This document shows positions 1 through 8,491 of a stretch of 64,000 nucleotides of DNA, in pieces (position 1 is the stretch's first letter; each line of letters opens with the position of its first letter). The DNA lies in contig NZ_AP024651.1 in the NCBI RefSeq assembly GCF_019977295.1, positions 2,666,001-2,730,000 on the forward strand, in the 5' to 3' direction. Source of the DNA: Arthrobacter sp. StoSoilB20. Lineage in GTDB: Bacteria > Actinomycetota > Actinomycetes > Actinomycetales > Micrococcaceae. The notes beneath the pieces were generated by a model. It searched no databases, was not told where the DNA came from, and saw only the letters and a list, made by a program, of their open reading frames with translations. Made by a program: the position numbers and the translations under genes.

Positions 1-46
1 CAAACTTCCACGTCGCATCGAACGGCTTACAGAGTTGACGGTTGAG

Positions 47-119
47 TTGATGGCAGCCGCGCCTCGCCCGGGTGTGGTGGGCACCGCGAAGCGGGCGGGG
101 CAGGCGCGGCTGCCATCAA
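47..119 (-). terminator. large hairpin downstream of glpK
   Basis: A perfect 18-bp inverted repeat (arms 47-64 and 102-119) lies 12 nt past the glpK stop. The inner part can pair further (65-69 with 93-97). There is no long T tract, so this is either a strong stem-type terminator or a REP-like element. Bases 1-46 show nothing else recognisable. Confidence 0.6.
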
Positions 120-131
120 CGTCAGGTTGAA

Positions 132-1646
132 CTACTTAACGTCCTCGTCGACCCAATCCATGGACTTTGTTACGGCCTTCTTCCAGAGCCGCAGCTGGCG
201 CTCCTGCTCCTCTGCCGGCAGCTGCGGTTCCCAACGCTTGTCCTCGTTCCAGTTGGCGCTGAGCTCGCCCAGGTCCTTCCAGAATCCGACGGCCAGGCCG
301 GCTGCGTAGGCCGCGCCCAGGGCAGTGGTTTCCACAACCTTCGGTCGGACCACCGGTACACCAAGGATGTCGGCCTGGAACTGCATGAGGGCCTCGTTGG
401 CGACCATGCCGCCGTCGACCTTCAACTCGGTGAGCGGAACGCCGGAGTCCGCGTTGACGGCGTCCAGCACCTCCCGGGTCTGGAAGGCAGTTGCTTCCAA
501 GGCTGCCCGGGCAATGTGCCCCTTGTTCGCGAAACGGGTCAGCCCGACGATGGCACCGCGGGCATCTGCGCGCCAGTAGGGTGCGAACAGGCCGGAGAAG
601 GCGGGGACAATGTAAACGCCGCCGTTGTCCTTTACACCGGCAGCCAATTCCTCTACTTCCGGGGCGGAGCTGATCATGCCCAGGTTATCGCGGAGCCATT
701 GGATCAAGGAGCCGGTGACCGCGATGGAGCCTTCAAGCGCGTAGTGCGGTTTGGCGTCTCCGAGCTTGTATCCCAGCGTGGTGAGGAGTCCGTTCTTGGA
801 GTGAACGATTTCCTCGCCCGTGTTGAAGATCAGGAAACAGCCAGTGCCGTAGGTGTTCTTCGCTTCGCCGGCCTGGAAGGCCGCCTGGCCGAACGTTGCT
901 GCCTGCTGGTCTCCAAGGATGCCGGCCACAGGTGTTTCGCGCAGAAGCTGCGATGTGTGGACCTGGCCGTAGACCTCGGAGGAGGACTTGATGGTTGGCA
1001 TCATGGAGGCAGGAACGCCGAAGACATCCAGGATTTCCTGGTCCCATTGGAGCGTCTCAAGGTCCATGAAGAGAGTGCGGGACGCGTTGGTGACATCGGT
1101 GACGTGGACGCCGCCGTCAACTCCGCCGGTCAGGTTCCACAGGACCCAGGCGTCGGTGTTGCCAAACAGGAGGTCACCGGCTTCGGCGCGTTCGCGGGCG
1201 CCGTCCACGTTGTCCAGGATCCATTTGATCTTGGTGCCGGAGAAGTAGGTGGCCAGCGGGAGGCCGACCTTCTGCTTGAACCGTTCGAGCCCGCCATCCT
1301 GGGCCAGCTGGTCAACGATCGGCTGGGTACGGGTGTCCTGCCAAACAATGGCGTTGTAGACAGCCTCGCCGGTGTTCTTGTCCCACACCACAGCAGTTTC
1401 GCGCTGGTTGGTGATTCCGACAGCGGCGATGTCGTGCCGGGTCAGGTTCGCCTTGGACAGCGCCGAGGCGATGACCTCACGGGTGTTGTTCCAGATTTCG
1501 GCGGGGTTGTGCTCAACCCATCCGGCCTGGGGGAAGATCTGCTCGTGTTCCATCTGGCCGGTGGAGACGATGTTGCCGGAGTGGTCGAAGACGATTGCGC
1601 GGGAGCTTGTGGTGCCCTGATCAATGGCGATGACGTATTGATTCAT
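132..1646 (-). CDS. glpK: glycerol kinase GlpK
   Basis: ATP-dependent phosphorylation of glycerol to sn-glycerol 3-phosphate in the cytoplasm. The 504-residue length is normal for the FGGY kinase family. Visible motifs are the N-terminal phosphate-binding DQGTTSSR (9-16), GITNQRET (77-84), WQDTRT (102-107), a [10 protein letters not shown] segment near 245, and the C-terminal FGGY signature region around [15 protein letters not shown]. The start is an ATG with AAGGA upstream. It is the last gene of glpD-glpF-glpK, so imported glycerol is phosphorylated by this enzyme and oxidised by GlpD. The family assignment is certain; any control by fructose-1,6-bisphosphate cannot be read from the sequence. 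Confidence 0.97.
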   Translation of the reverse strand: MNQYVIAIDQGTTSSRAIVFDHSGNIVSTGQMEHEQIFPQAGWVEHNPAEIWNNTREVIASALSKANLTRHDIAAVGITNQRETAVVWDKNTGEAVYNAIVWQDTRTQPIVDQLAQDGGLERFKQKVGLPLATYFSGTKIKWILDNVDGARERAEAGDLLFGNTDAWVLWNLTGGVDGGVHVTDVTNASRTLFMDLETLQWDQEILDVFGVPASMMPTIKSSSEVYGQVHTSQLLRETPVAGILGDQQAATFGQAAFQAGEAKNTYGTGCFLIFNTGEEIVHSKNGLLTTLGYKLGDAKPHYALEGSIAVTGSLIQWLRDNLGMISSAPEVEELAAGVKDNGGVYIVPAFSGLFAPYWRADARGAIVGLTRFANKGHIARAALEATAFQTREVLDAVNADSGVPLTELKVDGGMVANEALMQFQADILGVPVVRPKVVETTALGAAYAAGLAVGFWKDLGELSANWNEDKRWEPQLPAEEQERQLRLWKKAVTKSMDWVDEDVK

Positions 1647-1724
1647 GGTGACGTCCTTGTCTGGGTTCTAATCGTTACTGGTTGCTGGTGGTGAATGAGG
1701 GTGTGTGCGGTCGAGTGGGGCGGA

Positions 1725-2477
1725 TCAGCCGGCGATCGCGGGCATGATGTCGGGAACCCACATGGCCACGAGGCCTGCAAGTGCGCCACCAACCAGCGGT
1801 CCCACGACAGGGATCCAGGAGTAGGCCCAGTCACTGCTGCCCTTGCCCTTGATGGGAAGGAGGGCATGTGCAATGCGGGGGCCGAGGTCACGGGCAGGGT
1901 TGATGGCGTAGCCGGTGGGTCCACCGAGGGAAACACCAATACCAACCACGAGCAGCGCTACTGCCAGCGGCCCGAGGCCCGAAGGGGTGCCGCCGAAGGT
2001 CAGGATGACGAAGACCAGGACGAACGTGCCGATGATTTCGGTGACGAGGTTCCAGGGGGTGGAACGGATGGCCGGACCGGTGGAGAAGGTTCCGAGCTTG
2101 TTCGCCGCCAGGGGTTCTTCATCGAAGTGCTGCTTGTAAGCGAGCCAGCAAACTACGGCACCCAGGAAGGCGCCCAGCAATTCAGCGCCGAAGTAGGTCA
2201 GGGTGGACGCGAAATCCACGGGAACGCCGGGGGCGTATTCTGCTTTTTGATTGACCAGCAGGCCCAACGTCACGGCCGGGTTCAGGTGCGCGCCGGACTT
2301 TGCAGCCACAAAAACGCCCGCGAAGACCGCAATACCCCAGCCCCACGTCACCATCAGGAACCCGGCGTTGTTGCCCTTGGTGCCTTTGAGCGCGACGTTT
2401 GCCACGACACCGCAACCCAGCAGGGTCAGCATCATGGTTCCGAATACTTCGGAAAGGAAAACAATTCCAAGAGACAT
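1725..2477 (-). CDS. glpF: glycerol uptake facilitator GlpF (aquaglyceroporin)
   Basis: Membrane channel of the MIP family, 250 residues, with six hydrophobic segments and two half-helix NPA motifs (NPA 66-68 in SGAHLNPAVT and NPA 193-195 in INPARDLGPR). The aspartate after the second NPA-R is typical of glycerol-conducting members rather than pure water channels. I chose the ATG at 2477 because GAGGAG sits 7 nt upstream and the protein then begins right at the first membrane helix; the frame stays open upstream but encodes no MIP sequence. It lies between glpD and glpK, as expected for facilitated glycerol entry trapped by GlpK. Confidence 0.95.
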   Translation of the reverse strand: MSLGIVFLSEVFGTMMLTLLGCGVVANVALKGTKGNNAGFLMVTWGWGIAVFAGVFVAAKSGAHLNPAVTLGLLVNQKAEYAPGVPVDFASTLTYFGAELLGAFLGAVVCWLAYKQHFDEEPLAANKLGTFSTGPAIRSTPWNLVTEIIGTFVLVFVILTFGGTPSGLGPLAVALLVVGIGVSLGGPTGYAINPARDLGPRIAHALLPIKGKGSSDWAYSWIPVVGPLVGGALAGLVAMWVPDIMPAIAG

Positions 2478-2531
2478 CTTTGACTCCTCATTTTTCTGTT
2501 GTCGGCCCCCTCGCGGGTGACGAGGCCGTTT

Positions 2532-2622
2532 GGGACGGTTCCGGTGTGGGGAACCGTCCCGGTGCAGTGGTCCCCCGTCGGGACCACTTGCCCTCTTCCG
2601 TCCCTGCCGCACGCAGGGACGG
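2532..2622 (-). repeat. three consecutive stem-loops between glpD and glpF
   Basis: Three perfect inverted repeats follow one another in the 170-nt glpD-glpF gap. Their arms are 2532-2542/2550-2560 (11 bp, 7-nt loop), 2566-2574/2580-2588 (9 bp, 5-nt loop) and 2598-2607/2613-2622 (10 bp, 5-nt loop). The first and third share the core GGGACGG/CCGTCCC, so alternative pairings are possible. Likely roles are termination after glpD, mRNA stabilisation or processing; the function is inferred. Confidence 0.6.
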
Positions 2623-2647
2623 TCAAGCTGTTATGCGCTGTTGCGGC

Positions 2648-4432
2648 TCAGGCTACGAGACTGTGAACGTCAACCTTGTGGAAGCGCTTCAGTACGTCCT
2701 GGGCGTGGCGGATTTCGGCTTCCCGGGCAGCAGCGTCCCAGCCCAGCGGTTCGGCCAGTGCAGCAGCAATCTCGTTGAGCAGCTCGCCGGTAACCAGGCC
2801 ACGGAACGCCAGGGATGTCCGGCGGATCAGGACATCAATGAGGTGCCCGATCTGCTCATGCTCTGCCATGAATGCCAGCTCACGGACGCTCAGTTCGCGC
2901 GTGGAACGCAACGGCTGGTCCTGTCCTGCGTTGAGGTATTCAATGACCGCCTCGGCCCTGGTTCCGTAACGAGTCAGCAGCCCGGCAACCCGGTCTGCGT
3001 CAAGGCCCGGACCCATGTGCTTCTTGATCCATTCCTGCTCGCCCTGTTCAGTGGCAGGGAAGCCGGCGCCTCCACCGATGGCGAGTTTCGCCGTCGAGAC
3101 TTTGCGCTCCATGCCCAGTTCGCGCAGGACGTCGTTGGTCATGTGCTCGGCCAAGGCGCGGAACGTCGTCCACTTGCCGCCTACCAGGCTGAGTACGACG
3201 GCGGCCTTGCCGCCTGGCGTTGCCACCGCACCGTCACCGGTGCGGACGCTGCGCTCAATGCGGTAGTCACGTGAGACGAAGCCCGGCTGGGTTTCGTCGT
3301 GGCGGGGCAGCGGACGGACGCCTGCGAAGCTGTAGACGATCTGGTCCCGCTCCACCTTGATGGTGGGGAACACGTGCCCGACGAGGTCAAAGAAGTAGTC
3401 GATCTCTTCTTCGGTGCAGACGGCGTCTTCGGACATATCTGCGTCCACATCCGTGGTGCCTACCAGCACGCGGTCCCCCATGGGGTAGATCAGGACGATG
3501 CGGCCGTCAGTGTGCTCGAAGAAGATTTCCCGGCCGTTACAGGCGGCAAGTAGTTCCGGATGGTCCAGGACAATGTGCGAGCCCTTGGTGCCGCCCATGA
3601 ACTTGCTGACTGCGCCCATGGCCTGGTTGGTGAGGTCCACCCAGGCACCGGTCGTGTTGACGATCACATCTGCCTGGAACTCAAACTCCCTGCCGGTGAG
3701 TTCATCACGGAGCAGGACCCCGTCCTGCCCCATGGAAACGAGGGAGACGTAGTTGCTGGCGCGGGCACTTCCACCGGGAAGGCCGCCGCCAAGACCTGCC
3801 TTCTCGCCATCCTGGAGGACATCGAGGGTCAGGCGCTCAGGGTTGTGGACCGAGGCATCGAAATAGGTGGCCGCATACTTGATCCCCGAGTGAAGCTTGG
3901 GAAGCTCCGCAAGGGCCCTGGTCCGTCCACGGAACTGGTGGCGGGGTACGCTTCCGCCGTCACGGGAGAAGAAGTCATACATGCTCAGGCCGACCTTGAT
4001 GAGGAAGGCACCGCGTTCCTTGGGCTTGCCCTGCTTGTGGGTCAGGAAACGCATGGGTGCGGAGAGGATTCCGGAGAAGGTGCTGAAGATGGGGATGGTG
4101 GTCTGCAGTGGCTTGACGTAGTGCGGGGCGATCCGCAGGAGCCTGTTGCGCTCAACCACGGATTCCTGGACCAGGCGGAATTCACCGTTTTCGAGGTAGC
4201 GGATGCCACCGTGGATCATGTGGGAAGAGGCGCCACTGGCACCTTGGCAGTAGTCGCCACGTTCAACAAGGGCGACATCCACACCTTGCAGGGCAAGATC
4301 GCGGAACGTTCCCACGCCGTTGATGCCTCCGCCGATGATGAGTACCTTTGCCGTGGGCCGCTCCTGCAGTGCAACGACGGAGTCGCGCTGCTGTGCGTGT
4401 TGTGAGGTACCGGAAATCCTGTTGTGTCCCAA
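2648..4432 (-). CDS. glpD: aerobic glycerol-3-phosphate dehydrogenase GlpD
   Basis: FAD-dependent oxidation of sn-glycerol 3-phosphate to dihydroxyacetone phosphate, feeding electrons to the quinone pool at the membrane. The 594 residues fit the family. The FAD-binding motif IIGGGINGVG is at 32-41, followed by the acidic strand end VERGD and the GlpD-typical HMIHGGIRYLE segment (71-81). The C-terminal domain around 440-590 matches the family cap. The start is a TTG preceded by GGGAG at about 6 nt. First gene of glpD-F-K, divergent from the SorC-type regulator. There is a candidate promoter at 4493-4521. Confidence 0.95.
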   Translation of the reverse strand: MGHNRISGTSQHAQQRDSVVALQERPTAKVLIIGGGINGVGTFRDLALQGVDVALVERGDYCQGASGASSHMIHGGIRYLENGEFRLVQESVVERNRLLRIAPHYVKPLQTTIPIFSTFSGILSAPMRFLTHKQGKPKERGAFLIKVGLSMYDFFSRDGGSVPRHQFRGRTRALAELPKLHSGIKYAATYFDASVHNPERLTLDVLQDGEKAGLGGGLPGGSARASNYVSLVSMGQDGVLLRDELTGREFEFQADVIVNTTGAWVDLTNQAMGAVSKFMGGTKGSHIVLDHPELLAACNGREIFFEHTDGRIVLIYPMGDRVLVGTTDVDADMSEDAVCTEEEIDYFFDLVGHVFPTIKVERDQIVYSFAGVRPLPRHDETQPGFVSRDYRIERSVRTGDGAVATPGGKAAVVLSLVGGKWTTFRALAEHMTNDVLRELGMERKVSTAKLAIGGGAGFPATEQGEQEWIKKHMGPGLDADRVAGLLTRYGTRAEAVIEYLNAGQDQPLRSTRELSVRELAFMAEHEQIGHLIDVLIRRTSLAFRGLVTGELLNEIAAALAEPLGWDAAAREAEIRHAQDVLKRFHKVDVHSLVA

Positions 4433-4492
4433 AACTGCTCCCTTGGGCTTGGTTCGTGCGCCGCGCCTATCGCTGCTGCACCGTTCACCACT

Positions 4493-4521
4493 AATCTTGC
4501 GAAGGTGGAAAATGGAGTCAA
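4493..4521 (-). promoter_or_regulatory. candidate glpD promoter
   Basis: On the minus strand TTGACT (4516-4521) is separated by 17 nt from AAGATT (4493-4498), giving a transcript start about 54 nt before the glpD start. The -35 matches five of six sigma-A positions; the -10 is weak. Sequence-only prediction. Confidence 0.4.
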
Positions 4522-4527
4522 GCTATT

Positions 4528-4541
4528 TGCACAAACGTGCA
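4528..4541. promoter_or_regulatory. candidate operator in the glpD/regulator intergenic region
   Basis: The palindrome TGCAC-N4-GTGCA lies just upstream of the candidate glpD -35 box and touches the ribosome-binding region of the divergent SorC-type gene. Position and symmetry suit autoregulation plus control of glpDFK. The protein-site link is inference. Confidence 0.35.
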
Positions 4542-4554
4542 GGAAGGAAATGAG

Positions 4555-5517
4555 ATGGCGCGATCACGTGACTCGGATGCGCTCCGGGCTGCACAGATGT
4601 ATTACTTGCAGGATCTGACCATGGATGCCATTGCACGCGAACTGAGGACCTCCCGATCCACCGTCTCCCGGCTGCTGTCCTCCGCCCGCGAAACCGGCCT
4701 GGTGCAGGTCCAGATCAGGAGCCCCTTCGATACCGGACCCGAGCTGGAAAGCCAGATTCGGAACCAATATGGAGTCGATGTCCATGTGGTCCCGGTGCTT
4801 GACACCCTGAATGAAGCAGAGACCCTGGACCGCGTGGCCATGCAGGCTGCCCGCACAATTGGGCCATTGGTGGACTCGAACGCCATCATCGGAGTTGCGT
4901 GGGGCGCCACCCTCAGCGCGGTGAGCCGCCACCTCACCCGCAAGGTCACCCACGACAGCATTGTGGTCCAGCTCAACGGTGCCGGAAACATGCAAACCAC
5001 CGGAATCACCTACGCCAGCGACATCATGCGGCGCTTCGGCAGCGCCTACGGCGCCCGGGTGGAGCAGTTCCCGGTTCCCGCATTCTTCGATCACGCCTCC
5101 ACTAAGACGGCCATGTGGAATGAGCGCAGCGTTCAACGCATCCTTGATCTGCAGGCCCGCATGAGCATCGCGATCTTCGGCGTCGGTTCGGTGGATTCGG
5201 ACTATCCCAGCCACGTCTATGCCGGCGGGTATCTTGATGAACACGATCTCACCGTCCTGGCCGCCGATGACGTGGTGGGGGACGTCGCCACAGTGTTTTT
5301 CCGAAGCGACGGGTCCTCGGACGGCATCACGCTGAACGCGAGGTCCACCGGGCCCAGCCACGACCAGTTGCGGCAGGTCCGGCGCCGCATCTGCGTCGTT
5401 TCAGGGGCCTCCAAAATCAATGGCCTCCAAGGCGCACTGGCCGCCGGGCTGGCCACTGACCTCATCCTGGACGAAGCCTCGGCACGGCGACTTGTCAGTT
5501 TCAACGGCCACTCCTGA
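4555..5517 (+). CDS. SorC/DeoR-type sugar-binding transcriptional regulator, probable glycerol regulator
   Basis: Cytoplasmic DNA-binding regulator of 320 residues. An N-terminal helix-turn-helix spans about 21-46 (LTMDAIARELRTSRSTVSRL). A SorC sugar-phosphate-binding domain fills the rest, including GVAWGATLSAVSRHL near 125 and a GVGSVDSDYPSH segment. I chose the ATG at 4555 with AGGAAGG at 4541-4547; an in-frame GTG at 4537 lies inside the candidate operator. It is transcribed divergently from glpDFK across 120 bp, so it probably senses glycerol 3-phosphate or a related phosphate and controls that operon. The family is clear, the ligand is inferred. Confidence 0.85.
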   Translation: MARSRDSDALRAAQMYYLQDLTMDAIARELRTSRSTVSRLLSSARETGLVQVQIRSPFDTGPELESQIRNQYGVDVHVVPVLDTLNEAETLDRVAMQAARTIGPLVDSNAIIGVAWGATLSAVSRHLTRKVTHDSIVVQLNGAGNMQTTGITYASDIMRRFGSAYGARVEQFPVPAFFDHASTKTAMWNERSVQRILDLQARMSIAIFGVGSVDSDYPSHVYAGGYLDEHDLTVLAADDVVGDVATVFFRSDGSSDGITLNARSTGPSHDQLRQVRRRICVVSGASKINGLQGALAAGLATDLILDEASARRLVSFNGHS

Positions 5518-5551
5518 AGCATTCGTGCAAGGAATGGGTAGAGTCGTTGCT

Positions 5552-6448
5552 ATGAGATCCCCCTCCACGCCGGCATCGAACAGGCTGGCACTAAACAACG
5601 GCGTACAGATGGATCGCTTGGGATACGGCCTCTACAAAGTTCCCGCGAAGGACGCTGAAGCCTTGGTTGCCACGGCCTTGGGCGAGGGCTATCGCCGGTT
5701 CGATACCGCCGCAATGTACGGCAACGAAGTAGGAGTGGGCCGCGCCCTGGGAGGTGCCGTCGGCGATGCCGCGGAAGCCAACAGAGGTACCGGCGGCTCC
5801 GGCGAATCGGTACACGCGCTGGCCCGCGAAGATCTCTTCGTCACCACCAAGGTCTGGAACGATGACCAGGGCTACGATGCCACACTGCGGGCCTTTGATA
5901 CCTCCATGGCAAACCTTGGCCTTGACTACGTGGACCTCTACCTCATCCACTGGCCGTGTGCCGGGCGGGGACTCTTCGTGGAAAGCTACAAAGCGATGGA
6001 AACCCTCTACAGGGAGGGTAAGGTGCGGGCCATTGGCGTCTCCAACTTCCAGCCCGGCCACCTTGAAGAACTGATGGGCAAGGCAGAAGTAGTCCCCGCA
6101 GTGAACCAGATCGAGCTGCACCCATGGTTGCAGCAAACCAGGCTGCGGACCCTCCACGAACAACTGGGCATCCGCACTGAGGCGTGGAGTCCCCTCGGCC
6201 GTGGACAGGTGTTGGCTGATCCGGCCATCATCGAGCTGGCCGAAAAGTACGGCAGGACCCCGGCGCAGGTTATTCTCCGCTGGCATCTCCAGATCGGGAA
6301 CCTGGTGATTCCGAAAGCGAGTTCAGCCGGGCGCATCAAGGAAAACCTGGCCGTCTTCGATTTTGACTTGGACGCATCCGATATGGACGGCATCGCCGGC
6401 CTCGAGCGCCACCACCGAACCGGGTCACACCCGGACAACGTGAACTAG
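5552..6448 (+). CDS. aldo/keto reductase
   Basis: NADPH-dependent carbonyl reductase of the AKR superfamily (2,5-diketo-gluconate reductase-like), 298 residues. The catalytic tetrad is visible as Asp51, Tyr56, Lys100 and His133 (contexts FDTAAMY, FVTTKVW, YLIHWP). The cofactor loop near the C-terminus reads VIPKASSAGRIKEN. A Gly/Ala/Ser-rich stretch at about 68-92 lengthens the loop after strand 2 compared with usual members. The start is ATG 5552 by comparison with family N-termini; ATG 5534 is possible. It follows the regulator gene by 34 nt and may be cotranscribed with it. The substrate is unknown. Confidence 0.9.
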   Translation: MRSPSTPASNRLALNNGVQMDRLGYGLYKVPAKDAEALVATALGEGYRRFDTAAMYGNEVGVGRALGGAVGDAAEANRGTGGSGESVHALAREDLFVTTKVWNDDQGYDATLRAFDTSMANLGLDYVDLYLIHWPCAGRGLFVESYKAMETLYREGKVRAIGVSNFQPGHLEELMGKAEVVPAVNQIELHPWLQQTRLRTLHEQLGIRTEAWSPLGRGQVLADPAIIELAEKYGRTPAQVILRWHLQIGNLVIPKASSAGRIKENLAVFDFDLDASDMDGIAGLERHHRTGSHPDNVN

Positions 6449-6458
6449 GAACAATTGC

Positions 6459-7403
6459 ATGGCGAAAATGGACACCGCAAACTCCCCCGACGGGACGCAA
6501 GCAGCCGGCGCGTTCTTCAGCGCTGCCCTGCCAGGACGGACTGTGGCTTCAGAGGTGGACGTCGATGGCAGCAAGGTGGCGTTTTGGACCTACGAACCGG
6601 TCATTGTCACCCCTGAAACCCGCACCATCCTGGTGATTCACGGATTCCGTGGAGATCACCACGGATTGCTCCGTGTGGCGGACCAGCTCCCGGAAATGCG
6701 GATCATCATGCCGGACCTGCCCGCGTTCGGGAGCTCGGAGCCCTTCATCGAGGACGAACACAGCGTTGAGCGTTATGGGAAGTTCATCTCCGGTTTCATG
6801 GCCGCACTCGCCCTGGACAGCAAAACTGTCCTGCTGGGCCACTCCTTCGGATCAATCGTCACCAGCCACTTCACTGCCGCGAATCCCGGTACTGTCTACC
6901 CGCTGATCCTGATCAACCCCATTGCTGCGCCGGCATTGGAGGGGCCGAAGGGCATCATGACCAAACTAGCGGTGCTGTACTACCAAGCATCCGCCAAGTT
7001 TCCGGCCCGCCTCGGACTGGCGATTCTTCGCAACAGGGTGATCGTTCGCATCATGAGCATCACCATGGCCAAAACCAAGGACAAAGCCCTTCGCCGTTTC
7101 ATCCATGGCCAACACGATGCCTACTTCAGTGCCTTCTCAGACAGGAAAAGCCTGCTTGAATCATTCAAGGCCTCCGTCTCCGGCAACGTGGCCGAGGTCG
7201 CGGAACAGCTCACTCTCCCCGTACTCCTTGTCGCCGGCGAAAAAGATGAGATCGCTACTCTTCCCAACCAGCACAAACTCATGAAGCGGCTCCCTGATGC
7301 AAAGCTGGAAGTGATTCCCGGCGTCGGGCATCTGATCCACTACGAAACGCCGGTTCCGGCGGCTGAAGCAATCCGCACCTTCCTGGAGGAACACCCCGCG
7401 TGA
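6459..7403 (+). CDS. alpha/beta hydrolase
   Basis: Serine hydrolase of the alpha/beta fold, 314 residues. An oxyanion HGFRGDHH motif is near 61-68 and the nucleophile elbow GHSFG gives Ser129. A plausible triad is completed by Asp263 (AGEKDE) and His291 (GVGHLIHYE). There is no signal peptide, so it is cytoplasmic. It starts 10 nt after the aldo/keto reductase and its stop overlaps the start of the next gene (GTGA), so the three are probably one transcript. The fold and catalytic residues are firm; the substrate is not known. Confidence 0.88.
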   Translation: MAKMDTANSPDGTQAAGAFFSAALPGRTVASEVDVDGSKVAFWTYEPVIVTPETRTILVIHGFRGDHHGLLRVADQLPEMRIIMPDLPAFGSSEPFIEDEHSVERYGKFISGFMAALALDSKTVLLGHSFGSIVTSHFTAANPGTVYPLILINPIAAPALEGPKGIMTKLAVLYYQASAKFPARLGLAILRNRVIVRIMSITMAKTKDKALRRFIHGQHDAYFSAFSDRKSLLESFKASVSGNVAEVAEQLTLPVLLVAGEKDEIATLPNQHKLMKRLPDAKLEVIPGVGHLIHYETPVPAAEAIRTFLEEHPA

Positions 7404-8482
7404 AAATTGTCATCGACGCACGTTTTACCCGAACGGACCACCACGATGGCATCAGCCGCTACGGTTCCAGCCTGATAGCGGCAACATCCAAAATAGCCGA
7501 TGTCACCATGCTGATCAGCGACAAACGCCAACTGGCACTCCTGCCGGAAGTCCCCTATGTAATGGTCAACAGCCCTTTGTCGCCGCTGGAGCTGTTCGTG
7601 GCCCGTAAGGTCAATCCGTTGGGTGCCGATGTTGTTGTGTGCCCCATGCAGACCATGGGTACCCTTGGACGCCGCTACGGACTGGTCCTCACGCTCCATG
7701 ACCTCATCTACTATGAACACCCGGCTCCCCCAGGCTTCCTCCCCGCACCGGTACGACTGCTGTGGAGGCTCTACCACAAGGCGTTCTGGCCCCAGCGGCT
7801 CCTGTTGAACCGGGCGGACATCGTGGCCACGATCAGCCGCACCACCGAAGCCCTCATGGCAAAGTACGCCTTGACCAAACGCCCGGTGCGGATTGTGGGA
7901 AATGCCCCCCAACCCGGACAGCAGCCCCGGGACCCCGAGGCCGGCGCCGACAAGGCACTGCTCTACATGGGCTCCTTCATGCCCTACAAGAACGTGGAAA
8001 CCATGATCCGGGGCATGGCCGGACTGGAGGATTACACGCTGCACCTGCTCAGCCGGATCACCCCCGAACGGAAGGCTGAATTGGAGGCCATTGTTCCCGC
8101 GGGAGCCAAAGTCATCTTCCACAATGGCGTTACGGATGCCGAATACGACAAACTCCTTCTGCGGGCGACGGCGTTGATCAGCCTTTCACGCGCCGAAGGT
8201 TATGGTTTGCCGCTGGTGGAGTCCATGGCCTTGGGAACACCGGTCATCGCCAGCGACATCCCGATCTTCCGGGAAGTGGGTGGGGACGCCGTCAGCTACG
8301 TCGACCCCGAATCGCCCGAAGAATTCGCCGCCGCCGTGACAGCACTTGGCCATGACGGGTTGTGGCAGCGCCGGTCCCGGGCATCAGCCGCACGCGCGTC
8401 AGAATTCAACTGGGACGTATCGGCGCGGCAACTATTGGCCGCAGCCGAGGAAGTGGTGGCCCTGCGCCGGAGCCGGACGTAA
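7400..8482 (+). CDS. glycosyltransferase family 4 (GT-B)
   Basis: Cytoplasmic or membrane-associated glycosyltransferase of 360 residues. The C-terminal Rossmann domain carries the GT4 E-x7-E type segment in RAEGYGLPLVESMALGTPVI and then ASDIPIFREVGGDA, which bind the nucleotide-sugar donor. The N-terminal domain begins MKIVIDARFTRTDHHDGISRYG, typical of mannosyl- or rhamnosyl-transferase-like members. The start is a GTG in a 4-nt GTGA overlap with the hydrolase gene. The donor and acceptor are unknown; no other surface-glycan genes are nearby. Confidence 0.85.
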   Translation: MKIVIDARFTRTDHHDGISRYGSSLIAATSKIADVTMLISDKRQLALLPEVPYVMVNSPLSPLELFVARKVNPLGADVVVCPMQTMGTLGRRYGLVLTLHDLIYYEHPAPPGFLPAPVRLLWRLYHKAFWPQRLLLNRADIVATISRTTEALMAKYALTKRPVRIVGNAPQPGQQPRDPEAGADKALLYMGSFMPYKNVETMIRGMAGLEDYTLHLLSRITPERKAELEAIVPAGAKVIFHNGVTDAEYDKLLLRATALISLSRAEGYGLPLVESMALGTPVIASDIPIFREVGGDAVSYVDPESPEEFAAAVTALGHDGLWQRRSRASAARASEFNWDVSARQLLAAAEEVVALRRSRT

Positions 8483-8491
8483 CCTCACAGG

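Noticed and set aside
72-1694. 540-codon open frame on the plus strand opposite glpK
   Set aside because: It is antisense to a clear GlpK gene; its product has no recognisable domain. Long antisense frames are expected in high-GC DNA.
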